Shown: positions 1 through 7,253, counted from the stretch's first letter. The stretch is 12,053 bases of DNA from JBDNJM01 sp041687755 (GCA_041687755.1 JBDNJM010000170.1:1-12053), one strand, 5' to 3'. The notes: generated by a model from the sequence alone, not told the origin. Numbers and translations: made by a program.

Positions 1-1
1 C

Positions 2-229
2 TTCGAGCGAGCAGCAGGATCCATCGCCAAGCACATCAACGGCATCCTCGAGTACGTCCGGACGCGCCGGAACAACGGCCGTGTCGAAGGCCTCAACAGC
101 AAGGCACGCACCATCACCAGGCGCTCCTACGGCTTCCATTCTGCGCCCGCGCTCATCTCGCTGCTCTTCCTCTGCTGCGGGGGCGTTGAGGTCACCCCGG
201 CCTTCACGACACCGTCAGGCACCCACTAA
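2..229 (+). mobile_element. ISL3-family transposase, C-terminal fragment
   Basis: This is the 3' end of a DDE transposase gene entering from the left edge; 75 codons are visible before TAA at 227-229. The visible protein contains the NGRVEGLNSKARTITRRSYG block followed by FHSAPAL and LLFLCCGG, which is characteristic of the C-terminus of ISL3-family transposases. The Glu in RVEGLN is the expected third acidic catalytic residue of the DDE triad. The other two catalytic residues and the zinc-finger N-terminus lie outside the window. The frame is fully open from base 2 and shows no degradation, so the left-hand copy may be intact. It ends 52 bases from the stop of the convergent beta-helix gene, so the element appears to sit just downstream of that gene without breaking it. 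Confidence 0.9.
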
Positions 230-244
230 AGGGACAGGAGAGCC
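222..244 (-). repeat. Possible right terminal inverted repeat of the ISL3 element
   Basis: Read on the minus strand from 244 inward, the sequence starts GGCTCTCCTGTCCC and lies 15 bases beyond the transposase stop. From memory, ISL3-family elements often begin with GGCTCT-like termini, so the element may end at 244, with the next eight bases (245-252, GCGAAAGG) as one copy of the target duplication. The opposite terminus is outside the window, so the repeat cannot be confirmed here. Confidence 0.35.
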
Positions 245-254
245 GCGAAAGGAG

Positions 255-277
255 GGTTGAGGGGTGCAGTCCCAACC
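255..277 (-). terminator. Weak hairpin after the beta-helix gene
   Basis: On the minus strand, just after the stop codon at 281-283, GGTTGGG pairs with CTCAACC (seven pairs including one G.U) around a nine-base loop. There is no clean T-run after it; the following bases are CTCCTTTCG. It is positioned to end transcription of the beta-helix gene before the IS, but the stem is short and the call is tentative. Confidence 0.3.
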
Positions 278-280
278 GGA

Positions 281-1681
281 TCAGAAGCCCGCCGTCACGA
301 AGACCGGGGCCGAGATGCTGGCGGGGGCGACGCCCAGGAGCTGCGCTGCCTGGAGGTAGCGGCGCGAGCCGACCGCGGCCAGGACGGGCACCGTGACGGT
401 CTTCGTCGCGCGTCCCTCCGCGTCGGTCAGCACGGGGATCAGGGTCTCGGAGACGGCCGGTGCGATCAGTGCGGCGCCGGTGTAGCCCGGGAGCGGCAGG
501 GGTGCAGCGGACTGGTTGTCGCTGAAGATGCCGACCAGGGTGCTCGGGGGCCCGGCCAGCTCCAGCTCGAACGACTCCCCCGGCAGTGGGCGCGTGATGG
601 AGGTGCGCATCGCGATCGTGGTGTACGACAGCTGCGTCAGCAGCGAGCCCTGCTGCAGCTCGAAAATGGGCGCCGGGGACTGGCCCGATCCGTCCAGCCC
701 GCCGTTCAGCTCGAGCCCGAGAGACGTCGTCACGGATCCGCCGTCCTGCACGATGATCGCCGTGCCGCCCGGCGCGTTGAGTCCGGAGATGGAGAAGAAG
801 CCGACGCGCCCTCCCGTGATGTTCGTGGTCGAGCCGCCGTCGACCTGCAGCACGCCACCGGCGCGAACCAGGATTCCCGGCCCACCGACGCCGGTCGCGC
901 CGGGCACGAAGATGCTCTGGTCGGAGGATCCCCCGCCGCCGACGACCGTCGACCAGGCCAGCGTGACGTCGGAGTCCCCGGCGTCGATCCCTGCGCCCCC
1001 CTCGGTCACGCCGAACACGGAGTCGGACAGGCCCAGGGCACCGACGAGCGTTGAGTTGTTGATCCAGACGCTCGAGCGCACGGCTAGCAAGGCCGGAGGC
1101 GCCGGTTCCTCGACGCTCAGCACCGCCGCTTCCGCGACCCCCGTGATCGAGCATCCGTCGATGATCACGCGGCTGCAGTTCTCGATCCGGACGCCGGTAT
1201 CGAGGAAGCCCTCGATCGCCGAGAACAAGGTTCCGGGATCGGCCCCGATTTCAGCCAAGGTGACCGGGCCCGCGCAGTTTCGCTGGTCGAAGAACCCGTC
1301 CGCGACGAGCAGCGAGCCCTGTTCGCCCGGGGCCGGGGAGAAGCCGGCGATCCGCACGCGCGCGCCGGCGGCGAGGTTGCTCGCCGTGACTTGCGGCAGG
1401 GCCGAAATGAACAGCTGCGTGGTCGGCTTCAGGATGCTGACGCCGGGACCCGAGCCGATCACGTCGATGTCCTTGTTGATCGTGAACGAGCCCGTGTAGG
1501 TGCCGGGCAGCACGAGGACGCGATCGAACATGCCGGAGGAGGCGTCGATCGCGCTCTGGATATCGGTGAAGTCAGCGCCGCTGCCTTCGGGGCCGACGGT
1601 GATGGCGGCCGCACTGGCGGTCGCGGCCGCCAGGATGGCGACGAGGGGGCTAAGGACGAGCGAGCGAGGGCAGGTGCGCAC
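281..1681 (-). CDS. Secreted right-handed parallel beta-helix (pectin-lyase-fold) protein
   Basis: This encodes a 466-residue exported protein. I chose the GTG at 1681 because it is followed directly by a signal peptide: MRTCPRS, then a hydrophobic stretch to about residue 21, and TASAAA as a likely cleavage site near residues 23-26. The open frame continues upstream to 2146, but that part is Pro/Arg/Gly-rich and not protein-like. The mature start (about residues 37-85) reads GADFTDIQSAIDAS, then VLVLPGTYTGSF, then DIDVIGSGPGVSILKP. This is the usual opening of pectin-lyase-fold proteins, in which an index of positions precedes stacked beta-helix coils. The middle is Gly/Ser/Asn-rich with repeated short beta runs such as VRIENCSRVIIDGCSITGV, consistent with further coils. 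No catalytic motif of a polysaccharide lyase or hydrolase is evident, so an enzymatic role is not claimed. No LPXTG, PEP-CTERM or other sorting tail was seen. It lies divergent to the methyltransferase gene. Confidence 0.75.
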   Translation of the reverse strand: MRTCPRSLVLSPLVAILAAATASAAAITVGPEGSGADFTDIQSAIDASSGMFDRVLVLPGTYTGSFTINKDIDVIGSGPGVSILKPTTQLFISALPQVTASNLAAGARVRIAGFSPAPGEQGSLLVADGFFDQRNCAGPVTLAEIGADPGTLFSAIEGFLDTGVRIENCSRVIIDGCSITGVAEAAVLSVEEPAPPALLAVRSSVWINNSTLVGALGLSDSVFGVTEGGAGIDAGDSDVTLAWSTVVGGGGSSDQSIFVPGATGVGGPGILVRAGGVLQVDGGSTTNITGGRVGFFSISGLNAPGGTAIIVQDGGSVTTSLGLELNGGLDGSGQSPAPIFELQQGSLLTQLSYTTIAMRTSITRPLPGESFELELAGPPSTLVGIFSDNQSAAPLPLPGYTGAALIAPAVSETLIPVLTDAEGRATKTVTVPVLAAVGSRRYLQAAQLLGVAPASISAPVFVTAGF

Positions 1682-2092
1682 GGGGGATCCACGAAAGAGG
1701 AGATTGGGACCCGGAGTACGATTCTCCGAGCCCCCATCTTTCTGCAGAGCGCGAGCCTTGTGGGGGTGCTTCCCTCGGTTCTTTGCGGCCCCGTTCGCCT
1801 GTGTCGCGGACACCTCGGATAGTTCTGGGGATCCAGAAGAAGCTCCAAGCGGCCCGGACGACGCCTGTGGAGCGTCTGGTTGCTGGGGTTTCCACGGGGC
1901 GACCGGGATGGGCTCAGACTTCCTGCCTTTTTCATGCGAGCCGGAGAGCGAGCCCCGGGGCGCCGTTCGGTCGCCCTCGCGGAGGGGGCATGCGTGGCGT
2001 GTCCCTGGGCCCCTCGCTCCTCGCCGATCGCGACCCCTAGAAAGGTGGGCGGGGCCCGAAGTGCGAGTACTCCGGACCCCTGACCCGTTGGA

Positions 2093-2118
2093 CGGCCCCT
2101 CCCCCCCCGGGAGGGCCG
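2093..2118. repeat. GC-rich hairpin with poly-C loop
   Basis: CGGCCCCTCCC at 2093-2103 pairs with GGGAGGGCCG at 2109-2118, giving ten base pairs with one bulged C and a five-C loop. No T-run follows on either strand, so it is not a classical intrinsic terminator. It lies about 130 bases upstream of the methyltransferase start. A role in transcription attenuation is possible but unsupported. Confidence 0.45.
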
Positions 2119-2235
2119 CCGCTTGGCTTCTTAGCTCCACATGCATTTGTGTCAGCGTCCCGAAATGGTTCTGGGTTTCTTGGGAGAAACTCTCGGCCGT
2201 CCGCTTCGATCCGATCTGGCGGGGGGGTGCGCGGG

Positions 2236-2241
2236 CATACT
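2236..2241 (+). promoter_or_regulatory. Possible -10 element of the methyltransferase gene
   Basis: CATACT lies ten bases upstream of the ATG at 2252, and no Shine-Dalgarno sequence is visible between them. This would place the transcript start at or within a few bases of the start codon, giving a leaderless or near-leaderless message. No convincing -35 box was found, so this is a weak call made mainly because two other genes in the window show a similar arrangement. Confidence 0.25.
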
Positions 2242-2251
2242 CGATCGTCCT

Positions 2252-3007
2252 ATGGCCGACCCGGAATCGATCGTCTCGCGGGCCAACCCGCTGCTGAAGC
2301 GGGCCCGGGCCGTGCGTGCAGGCCGCGAGCCCGGGATCGGGCTGCTCGAGGGACGGCGACTGATTGAGGATGCGGTGGCCGCGGGCGTGGAGCTGGAGGC
2401 CCTACTGTGCGACGCGGAGGAGCGTCTCTCTGATGAGCTCGCCGGGCATCCGCGGCTGCGTCGAACGGCGCGGGGGCTGCTGGACGGGGTGGGTGAGCTG
2501 AAGACCTCGCCCGGTCTGCTGGCGCTCGCGCGGCTGCCGGAGCTGCTGCCGCTGGAGCGTTTCGAGGTGCTCGAGCGCAGCCTGCTGCTCGCGGTCGTCG
2601 GCGTCTCCGACCCCGGGAACACGGGCGCGCTGGTGCGGGCGGCGGAGGCGGCCGGGGCCGACGGGGTCGCCTTCGGACCGGGCAGCGCGAACCCCTTCTC
2701 CGGCCGGGCCCTGCGCGGCTCGATGGGCAGCGCCTTTCGTGTGCCGCTGTACCGCCTGGACGACGGCGATCAGCTCGAGCGGCTGGGGCTGCACGTCGTC
2801 GGGGCCGCGACGCGGGGCGCGGAGGACTACCGAACGGCGGCCTGGCCGCGGCCCCTGTGCCTGTGGATCCCCGGGGAGACGGGCGCGGCGAGCCTTGCGC
2901 CGCCCGCGGGAGCGGATGCGGTCACGATCCCGATGGCGGGCTCCGTGGAATCCCTCAACGTGGCAACGGCGGCCACGCTGCTGCTGTTCGAGGCGGCGCG
3001 CAGCTGA
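2252..3007 (+). CDS. SpoU/TrmH-family RNA 2'-O-ribose methyltransferase (RlmB-like)
   Basis: This 251-residue cytoplasmic enzyme is expected to transfer a methyl group from S-adenosylmethionine to a ribose 2'-OH in rRNA or tRNA. Residues 9-52 (SRANPLLKRARAVR, then LLEGRRLIEDAVAAG) form the substrate-binding L30e-like domain. The C-terminal knotted SPOUT domain carries all three family motifs. Motif 1 is VVGVSDPGNTGALVRAAEAA at 116-135, with N123 and R129 the conserved Asn and Arg. Motif 2 is NPFSGRALRGSMGSAFRVPL at 147-166. Motif 3 is IPMAGSVESLNVATAATLLL at 226-245, containing the SLN turn that forms the knot and cofactor pocket. The length is normal for the family. The ATG at 2252 was chosen because the domain starts directly after it; upstream sequence in frame is non-coding. 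The exact RNA target cannot be told from sequence, so no gene symbol is given. It is followed by a large palindrome and is probably monocistronic. Confidence 0.93.
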   Translation: MADPESIVSRANPLLKRARAVRAGREPGIGLLEGRRLIEDAVAAGVELEALLCDAEERLSDELAGHPRLRRTARGLLDGVGELKTSPGLLALARLPELLPLERFEVLERSLLLAVVGVSDPGNTGALVRAAEAAGADGVAFGPGSANPFSGRALRGSMGSAFRVPLYRLDDGDQLERLGLHVVGAATRGAEDYRTAAWPRPLCLWIPGETGAASLAPPAGADAVTIPMAGSVESLNVATAATLLLFEAARS

Positions 3008-3031
3008 ACGGAACAACTGGCACTGGGCGTG

Positions 3032-3156
3032 CGGGCGGGGGGATGGATACGGTGCCAGGCACATTGTCACCGGTTCGGCGGCCTTCTGCGGCAGCGCCGC
3101 AGAAGGCCGTCCAACCGGTGGCAATGTGCCTGGCACCGTATCCATCCCCCCGCCCG
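3032..3156. repeat. 125-base near-perfect palindrome (REP/MITE-like or bidirectional terminator)
   Basis: Arms 3032-3092 and 3096-3156 (61 bases each) are reverse complements at 58 of 61 positions, with a three-base AGC loop. The three mismatched pairs are 3067/3121, 3076/3112 and 3078/3110. In plus-strand RNA, two of these become G.U wobble pairs and only 3076/3112 (C.C) is unpaired. Each arm contains the sub-palindrome GTGCCAGGCAC, part of a GGTGCCAGGCACATTG block. The element fills almost the whole gap between the methyltransferase stop (3007) and the next start (3193). Such a structure could be a mobile non-autonomous repeat, a REP-type sequence, or a transcription barrier. No second copy was noticed in this window. 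Confidence 0.9.
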
Positions 3157-3180
3157 AACCGAGCGCGGGCTCGAGCCTGA

Positions 3181-3186
3181 TACGCT
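3181..3186 (+). promoter_or_regulatory. Possible -10 element placing a leaderless start
   Basis: TACGCT fits the TANNNT -10 pattern and ends six bases before the ATG at 3193. The six bases between (CCGCCC) contain no ribosome binding site. This spacing is typical of leaderless genes, where transcription starts at the A of the start codon. No -35 box is evident. Confidence 0.35.
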
Positions 3187-3192
3187 CCGCCC

Positions 3193-4797
3193 ATGCTGCT
3201 TGCCTTCCACCTGAGTTTCTTGTGTGCGATCGGCGCCGTGGGGCTGGTCGGCCTGCTCTGGTGGTCGCCGCTGCTCTGGCTCTTGGCGCTGCTGCTGCCG
3301 CTGTACGCGCTGGGCCTGTGGGACAGCCTCCAGACGCGCCACGCGATCCTGCGCAACTTCCCGGTGCTCGGTCACTTCCGCTACCTGCTGGAGCTGATTC
3401 GCCCCGAGATCCAGCAGTACTTCATCGAAGACGACACCGACGGCAAGCCGATCCCGCGCGAGCTCCGCTCGATCGTCTACGCGCGGGCCAAGAAGGGCCT
3501 GCAGACGCTGCCTTTCGGGACGAAGATGGAGGTCAACGAGCCGGGTTACGAGTGGCTCGAGCACTCGCTCGGCGCGATCCCCGCGCCCGAGCACGAGACG
3601 CGCATCCGCATCGGCGGTGAGCACTGCGTGAAGCCCTACGAGGCCTCGCTGCTCAACATCTCGGCCATGAGCTACGGCTCACTCTCGGCGAGCGCGATCC
3701 GCGCGCTCAACACGGGCGCGAAGCAGGGCGGCTTCTACCACAACACCGGCGAGGGCGGCCTCAGCTCGCACCATATGGAGCCCGGTGGGGACGTGTGCTG
3801 GCAGATCGGCACCGGCTACTTCGGCTGCCGCACGGAGGACGGCGACTTCGACGCCGACGCCTTCGAGGCGAACGCGCGGCGCGAGTCGGTCAAGCTGATC
3901 GAGCTGAAGCTGAGCCAGGGCGCGAAGCCCGGCCACGGCGGGATCTTGCCCAAGGAGAAGATCACCGACGAGATCGCGGCGATTCGAGGCGTTGCGAAGG
4001 GCAAGGACGTGCTCTCGCCGCCCGGGCACTCCTCCTTCAACAGCCCCCAGGGCCTGCTCGAGTTCGTCGCGCGCCTGCGCGAGCTTTCGGGTGGCAAGCC
4101 GGTCGGGTTCAAGCTCTGCGTCGGCGTCCCGACCGACTTCATCGGGCTCTGCATGGCGATGAAGGAGACAGGGATCGTGCCCGACTTCATCTCCGTCGAC
4201 GGAGGCGAGGGCGGAACTGGCGCGGCGCCGCTCGAGTTCTCGAACTCGGTCGGTAAGCCGCTGCTCGACGGGCTCATGTTCGTGCACGACGCCCTGACCG
4301 GCTTCGACCTGCGCAAGGACGTGCGCCTGATCGCCAGCGGCAAGGTCTTCACCGCCTTTGATATTGCGGTGCGACTCGCGCTCGGCGCGGACCTCGTGCA
4401 GTCGGCCCGCGGCTTCATGCTGACCCTGGGCTGCATCCAGGCCCTGCGCTGCAACTCGAACCACTGCCCGACAGGCGTCGCGACGAACCGACCCAGCCTG
4501 GAGCGCGGCCTGGTCGTCTCCGACAAGGCCGTGCGCGTCGCCCAGTGGCACAAGGAGACCGTGCACGCGTTCTACGAGCTGCTCGGAGCGGCCGGCCTGT
4601 CGCACCCCGACGATCTGCGCCCCTGGCACATTCAGCGCCGGGTGTCCTGGACCGAAACGCTGAACTACGCTCGCATCCACCGTTTCCTGGAGCCCGGGGT
4701 GCTGCTGCGCGAGCCCTACCCCAAGGGCTGGCGCGAATTGATGCGCGTGTCTTCCGCCAAGCACTTCCTACCCTTGGGGAACGACCGCGCCTTCTGA
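3193..4797 (+). CDS. Membrane-anchored FMN-binding glutamate synthase-family protein
   Basis: This 534-residue protein contains the synthase (FMN, TIM-barrel) domain of glutamate synthase preceded by two membrane helices at about residues 3-23 and 25-44. It belongs to the stand-alone GltB-like group of about 500-540 residues, not to the roughly 1,500-residue biosynthetic enzyme. Just after the membrane region comes NFPVLGHFRYLLELIRPEIQ (55-74), typical of this group. The barrel shows NTGEGG, then GAKPGHGGILPKEKIT, then DGGEGGTGAAP beginning at D336. The cluster C414-x5-C420-x4-C425 within CIQALRCNSNHCPTGVAT matches the 3Fe-4S ligands of glutamate synthase. It lacks the N-terminal glutamine amidotransferase domain and the C-terminal GXGXG domain. 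It therefore cannot by itself draw ammonia from glutamine; the real substrate and electron partner are unknown. The DoxX-like membrane protein 36 bases downstream may share its transcript. Confidence 0.95.
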   Translation: MLLAFHLSFLCAIGAVGLVGLLWWSPLLWLLALLLPLYALGLWDSLQTRHAILRNFPVLGHFRYLLELIRPEIQQYFIEDDTDGKPIPRELRSIVYARAKKGLQTLPFGTKMEVNEPGYEWLEHSLGAIPAPEHETRIRIGGEHCVKPYEASLLNISAMSYGSLSASAIRALNTGAKQGGFYHNTGEGGLSSHHMEPGGDVCWQIGTGYFGCRTEDGDFDADAFEANARRESVKLIELKLSQGAKPGHGGILPKEKITDEIAAIRGVAKGKDVLSPPGHSSFNSPQGLLEFVARLRELSGGKPVGFKLCVGVPTDFIGLCMAMKETGIVPDFISVDGGEGGTGAAPLEFSNSVGKPLLDGLMFVHDALTGFDLRKDVRLIASGKVFTAFDIAVRLALGADLVQSARGFMLTLGCIQALRCNSNHCPTGVATNRPSLERGLVVSDKAVRVAQWHKETVHAFYELLGAAGLSHPDDLRPWHIQRRVSWTETLNYARIHRFLEPGVLLREPYPKGWRELMRVSSAKHFLPLGNDRAF

Positions 4798-4833
4798 TCG
4801 CGCGAACGCCGTACCCGCCCGTTGACTCGACCC

Positions 4834-5226
4834 ATGAAGATCCTCGTCATCATCACGCGCCTGGCGCTGGGCGCGCTCATGGCCGTCTCCGGCCTGAACA
4901 AGTTCCTGCACTTCATGGAGTTGCCGCCCCACGAGGGCGACGCTGCCGAGTTCCTGAGGATCCTGGGGACGAGCGGCTACATGGACGTGATTGGAGGGCT
5001 CGAGGTGCTCGGCGGATTCCTGCTGCTGACCGGGTTCTTCGTGCCGCTCGGGCTGGTGTTGCTGATCCCCGTGATCGTGAACATCCTGCTGTTCCACGGG
5101 TACCTCGGCGATGCGCCAGACATGATCTCGCTGGCGTCTGCTGGGCTGGCGCTGTTCGTGGTCATCGGGTACTGGTCGAGCTTCAAGCGACTGTTGCGTC
5201 CGTTGCCGCGCACTCCAGTTGAATAG
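4834..5226 (+). CDS. DoxX-family integral membrane protein
   Basis: This 130-residue protein has four predicted membrane segments: about 3-20 (ILVIITRLALGALMAVSG), 52-69 (GGLEVLGGFLLLTGFF), 71-90 (LGLVLLIPVIVNILLFHG) and 98-114 (ISLASAGLALFVVIGYW). The size, the SGLNKFLHFMELPP stretch after helix 1, the GGLEVLGG motif entering helix 2 and the FHGYLG turn after helix 3 fit the DoxX family. Family members are linked to membrane redox or thiol-stress functions, but many have no tested role. I used ATG 4834 rather than the TTG at 4822, because the hydrophobic helix begins right after MKI. No clear ribosome binding site precedes it. It follows the glutamate synthase-like gene by 36 bases and precedes rarA by 24, so the three may be co-transcribed. 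Confidence 0.88.
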   Translation: MKILVIITRLALGALMAVSGLNKFLHFMELPPHEGDAAEFLRILGTSGYMDVIGGLEVLGGFLLLTGFFVPLGLVLLIPVIVNILLFHGYLGDAPDMISLASAGLALFVVIGYWSSFKRLLRPLPRTPVE

Positions 5227-5250
5227 GTACCGTCGAGCGAGGCCTGCAGC

Positions 5251-6585
5251 GTGAGCGCAGAACTGTTCGGGGAGCCGGAGGAGCGCGCGCCCGACGTGAT
5301 CCGCCCCGCGCGCGCCGACGCGCCGCTGGCGGAGCGGCTGCGCCCGCGCACGCTTGAGGAGGTCGTGGGCCAGGAGCACCTGCTTGAGGAGGGCTCGCTG
5401 CTGCGCGGGGTGATCGAGGATGGCTTGCGTCAAAGCCTGCTCCTGTGGGGCCCGCCGGGCACGGGTAAGACGACGATCGCGCGGCTGATCGCGGCGGCGA
5501 GCCAGATGCGTTTCCAACCGTTCTCGGCGGTGCTGTCGGGCATCGCGGATATCCGCAAGGTGATGAGGGCGGCGGAGGCGGCGCGGGCGCGCAGCGGGGC
5601 GCGGACGCTGCTGTTCGTTGATGAGATCCACCGCTTTAACAAGGCCCAGCAGGACGCCTTTCTCCCGTTCATGGAGACCGGCGACATCCTGTTGATCGGG
5701 GCGACGACAGAGAACCCCAGCTTCGAGCTGAACTCCGCGCTGTTGAGTCGCGCGCGGGTGCTGGTGCTGCGGCCGGTTTCGGAAGCGGCCCTGGTGCGGC
5801 TGCTTGAGCGGGCGATTCAGGCGGAGCAGGGATTGGCCGGGCAGCTCGAGGCCGTGCCCCAGGCGTTGCTCGAGCTGGCGCGCGCAGCGGACGGGGACGC
5901 GCGCCGCGCGCTGACGCTGCTCGAGACGAGCTTCCTGCTGGCGGGCCCCGGCGGCAGCCTCAGCCCGCGCGTGCTGGCTGAGGCGCTGCAGCGCAAGCAG
6001 GTGCGCCACGACAAGTCCGGCGAGGAGCACTACAACCTGATCAGCGCGCTGCACAAGTCGGTGCGCAACTCCGACGACGACGCGGCGCTGTACTGGTTCG
6101 CGCGCCTGATCGAAGGCGGCGAAGACCGCGACTTCCTCGCGCGGCGCATCGTGCGCATGGCCTACGAGGACATCGGCGTCGGCGATCCCCAGGCGGCGCT
6201 GCACTGCCTGGCGGCCTGGGACACCTGGAAGCGGCTCGGGAGTCCTGAGGGCGAGCTGGCGCTGGCCCAGGCCGTGGTGCTCTTGGCGCGGGCGCCCAAG
6301 TCGAACGCGGTGTACCGCGGCTTCTCCGAGGCCCGCGAAGACGTTCAGAAGACGACCAACGAGCCCGTGCCGCTGCACCTGTGCAACGCGTCGACGGGGC
6401 TGATGAAGGAGCTGGGGTACGGCAAGGGCTACCGCTACGCCCACGACGATCCCGCCGCGGCGACGGAAATGGAGTGCCTGCCGCCAAGCCTCGCGGGGCG
6501 CCGCTACCTCGATCCTGATGGCCCCGGCGGGGCTCGCGGCGGGGCGGCCGGCACGGCTGGGACCGAAAACGTGGAAAACCCGTAG
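5251..6585 (+). CDS. rarA: Replication-associated recombination protein A (MgsA/RarA AAA+ ATPase)
   Basis: This 444-residue cytoplasmic AAA+ ATPase is related to clamp loaders and acts at stalled replication forks. The N-terminus has APLAERLRPRTLEEVVGQEH, the usual opening of RarA. Walker A is GPPGTGKTT (67-75), Walker B is LLFVDEIHRFN with D124 and E125, and sensor 1 is IGATTENPSFELN (149-161), followed by SRARVLVL. The C-terminal MgsA tetramerisation part is clear: KSGEEHYNLISALHKSVRNS, then ALYWFARLIEGGEDRDF, then RIVRMAYEDIGVGDPQA, with EPVPLHLCNAST and GYGKGYRYAHDDP near the end. The length is normal. The final 20 or so residues are a Gly/Ala-rich tail. The start is GTG at 5251, with a GAGG element eight bases upstream as a plausible ribosome binding site. 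The gene ends two bases before the earliest possible start of the sigma factor gene. Confidence 0.97.
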   Translation: MSAELFGEPEERAPDVIRPARADAPLAERLRPRTLEEVVGQEHLLEEGSLLRGVIEDGLRQSLLLWGPPGTGKTTIARLIAAASQMRFQPFSAVLSGIADIRKVMRAAEAARARSGARTLLFVDEIHRFNKAQQDAFLPFMETGDILLIGATTENPSFELNSALLSRARVLVLRPVSEAALVRLLERAIQAEQGLAGQLEAVPQALLELARAADGDARRALTLLETSFLLAGPGGSLSPRVLAEALQRKQVRHDKSGEEHYNLISALHKSVRNSDDDAALYWFARLIEGGEDRDFLARRIVRMAYEDIGVGDPQAALHCLAAWDTWKRLGSPEGELALAQAVVLLARAPKSNAVYRGFSEAREDVQKTTNEPVPLHLCNASTGLMKELGYGKGYRYAHDDPAAATEMECLPPSLAGRRYLDPDGPGGARGGAAGTAGTENVENP

Positions 6586-6587
6586 AC

Positions 6588-7253
6588 GTGGTCCCGCCAG
6601 ATGCGTCGAGAAACTTGTCCGGCGGCCAGGAGGCCCCCCGGCGTCCCACGGTGCACTCTTTGGTCCTGAACGACTCCTTCGCCGGTCCCACACCCGAATT
6701 GCGGGCAGATCGAGAGCGACAGCCAGCCCGCCCGGCTGCGGGCGTCGCGGAGCTTGTGCGTGCTGAAGGAGCGAGCCTGCTGCGGCTCGCGCGCTCGCTG
6801 GTGCGCGACCCGGATTGGGCGGAAGACCTCGTTCAGGAGGCTCTGGTGCGCGCGGCCCGGGCGCTGGTAGAGGGGCCGCTCGAGCACCCCGCGGCGTGGC
6901 TGCGGCGGGTGTTGACGCGGCTGGCGGCGGACGGGTACCGGCGGCGGGCCGTGCGTGAGCAGGTCGGCGGGCCCGAGCCCGAGCGCGGGCTTGAGTCGGT
7001 TCAGGACGAGCGCTCGTCCGATCCGGGGCGCGCGCTGGCCGAGTCGGAGCTGCAGGCGGACCTGCGCGCGGCGATCCTGGCGCTGCCCGAGAACCTGCGC
7101 GTGTCGTTCGTGGCGCGCGTGATCGAGCAGCGTGAGTACGCGGAGGCGGGTCGGCTCTTGGGGCTGGAGCCCGCGACGGTGCGCACCCACGTGATGCGTG
7201 CGCGCAAGCTTCTGGCCGAGCGTTTGGCTGGCCATTTGGGAGTGGAACGATGA
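6588..7253 (+). CDS. ECF-like sigma-70 family RNA polymerase sigma factor
   Basis: This is a protein of up to 221 residues with the two domains of a group 4 sigma factor. Region 2 spans about 63-122: LLRLARSLVRDPDWAEDLVQ, where AEDLVQEAL is the signature, then AWLRRVLTRLAADGYRRR. Region 4 spans about 163-213: ALPENLRVSFVARVIEQREY, then the helix-turn-helix EAGRLLGLEPATVRTHVMRA that should bind the -35 box. The linker is charged and Pro-rich, and no region 3 is present. The start is uncertain. GTG 6588 is the longest; GTG 6651 has an AGGAGG 17 bases upstream; GTG 6756 would leave just enough for region 2. The first 55 or so residues are low in hydrophobic content and resemble no domain, so a later start is possible. 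Its TGA overlaps the ATG of the next gene (ATGA), which ties it to the anti-sigma-like protein. Confidence 0.9.
   Translation: MVPPDASRNLSGGQEAPRRPTVHSLVLNDSFAGPTPELRADRERQPARPAAGVAELVRAEGASLLRLARSLVRDPDWAEDLVQEALVRAARALVEGPLEHPAAWLRRVLTRLAADGYRRRAVREQVGGPEPERGLESVQDERSSDPGRALAESELQADLRAAILALPENLRVSFVARVIEQREYAEAGRLLGLEPATVRTHVMRARKLLAERLAGHLGVER
7238..7242 (+). promoter_or_regulatory. Shine-Dalgarno site for the anti-sigma-like gene
   Basis: GGGAG lies seven bases upstream of the ATG at 7250, inside the end of the sigma factor coding region. Together with the ATGA overlap, it supports this start and translational coupling. It is the clearest ribosome binding site in the window. Confidence 0.6.

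Larger units (their letters stand above)
1682..2251. other. 570-base non-coding stretch between divergent genes
   Basis: No convincing gene lies here. Frames stay open on both strands, but their translations are dominated by Arg, Pro, Gly and Ser with no family resemblance, as expected by chance in DNA this rich in G+C. The stretch must contain the promoters for the minus-strand beta-helix gene and the plus-strand methyltransferase gene. Visible structure includes a small perfect stem GTGTC-GCG-GACAC at 1801-1813 and a GC-rich hairpin at 2093-2118. On the minus strand, a stem GGAG-AATCGTA-CTCC (about 1715-1729) lies in the presumed leader of the beta-helix gene. No tRNA or recognisable riboswitch was identified. 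Confidence 0.6.

Noticed and set aside
1682..2146. N-terminal extension of the beta-helix gene to an ATG at 2146
   Set aside because: The added 155 residues are low-complexity Pro/Arg/Gly/Ser, and the true signal peptide begins at GTG 1681.
1500..2297. Open frame of 265 codons on the plus strand across the beta-helix start and the gap
   Set aside because: Composition is non-protein-like, it overlaps the minus-strand gene and the methyltransferase start, and no family resemblance is seen.
3032..3156. CRISPR repeat or attachment site
   Set aside because: There is one palindrome only, with no spaced direct repeats and no integrase or tRNA nearby.
4822..4833. TTG start for the DoxX-like protein
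   Set aside because: It adds only four residues (MTRP) ahead of MKI; ATG 4834 directly precedes the first membrane helix.
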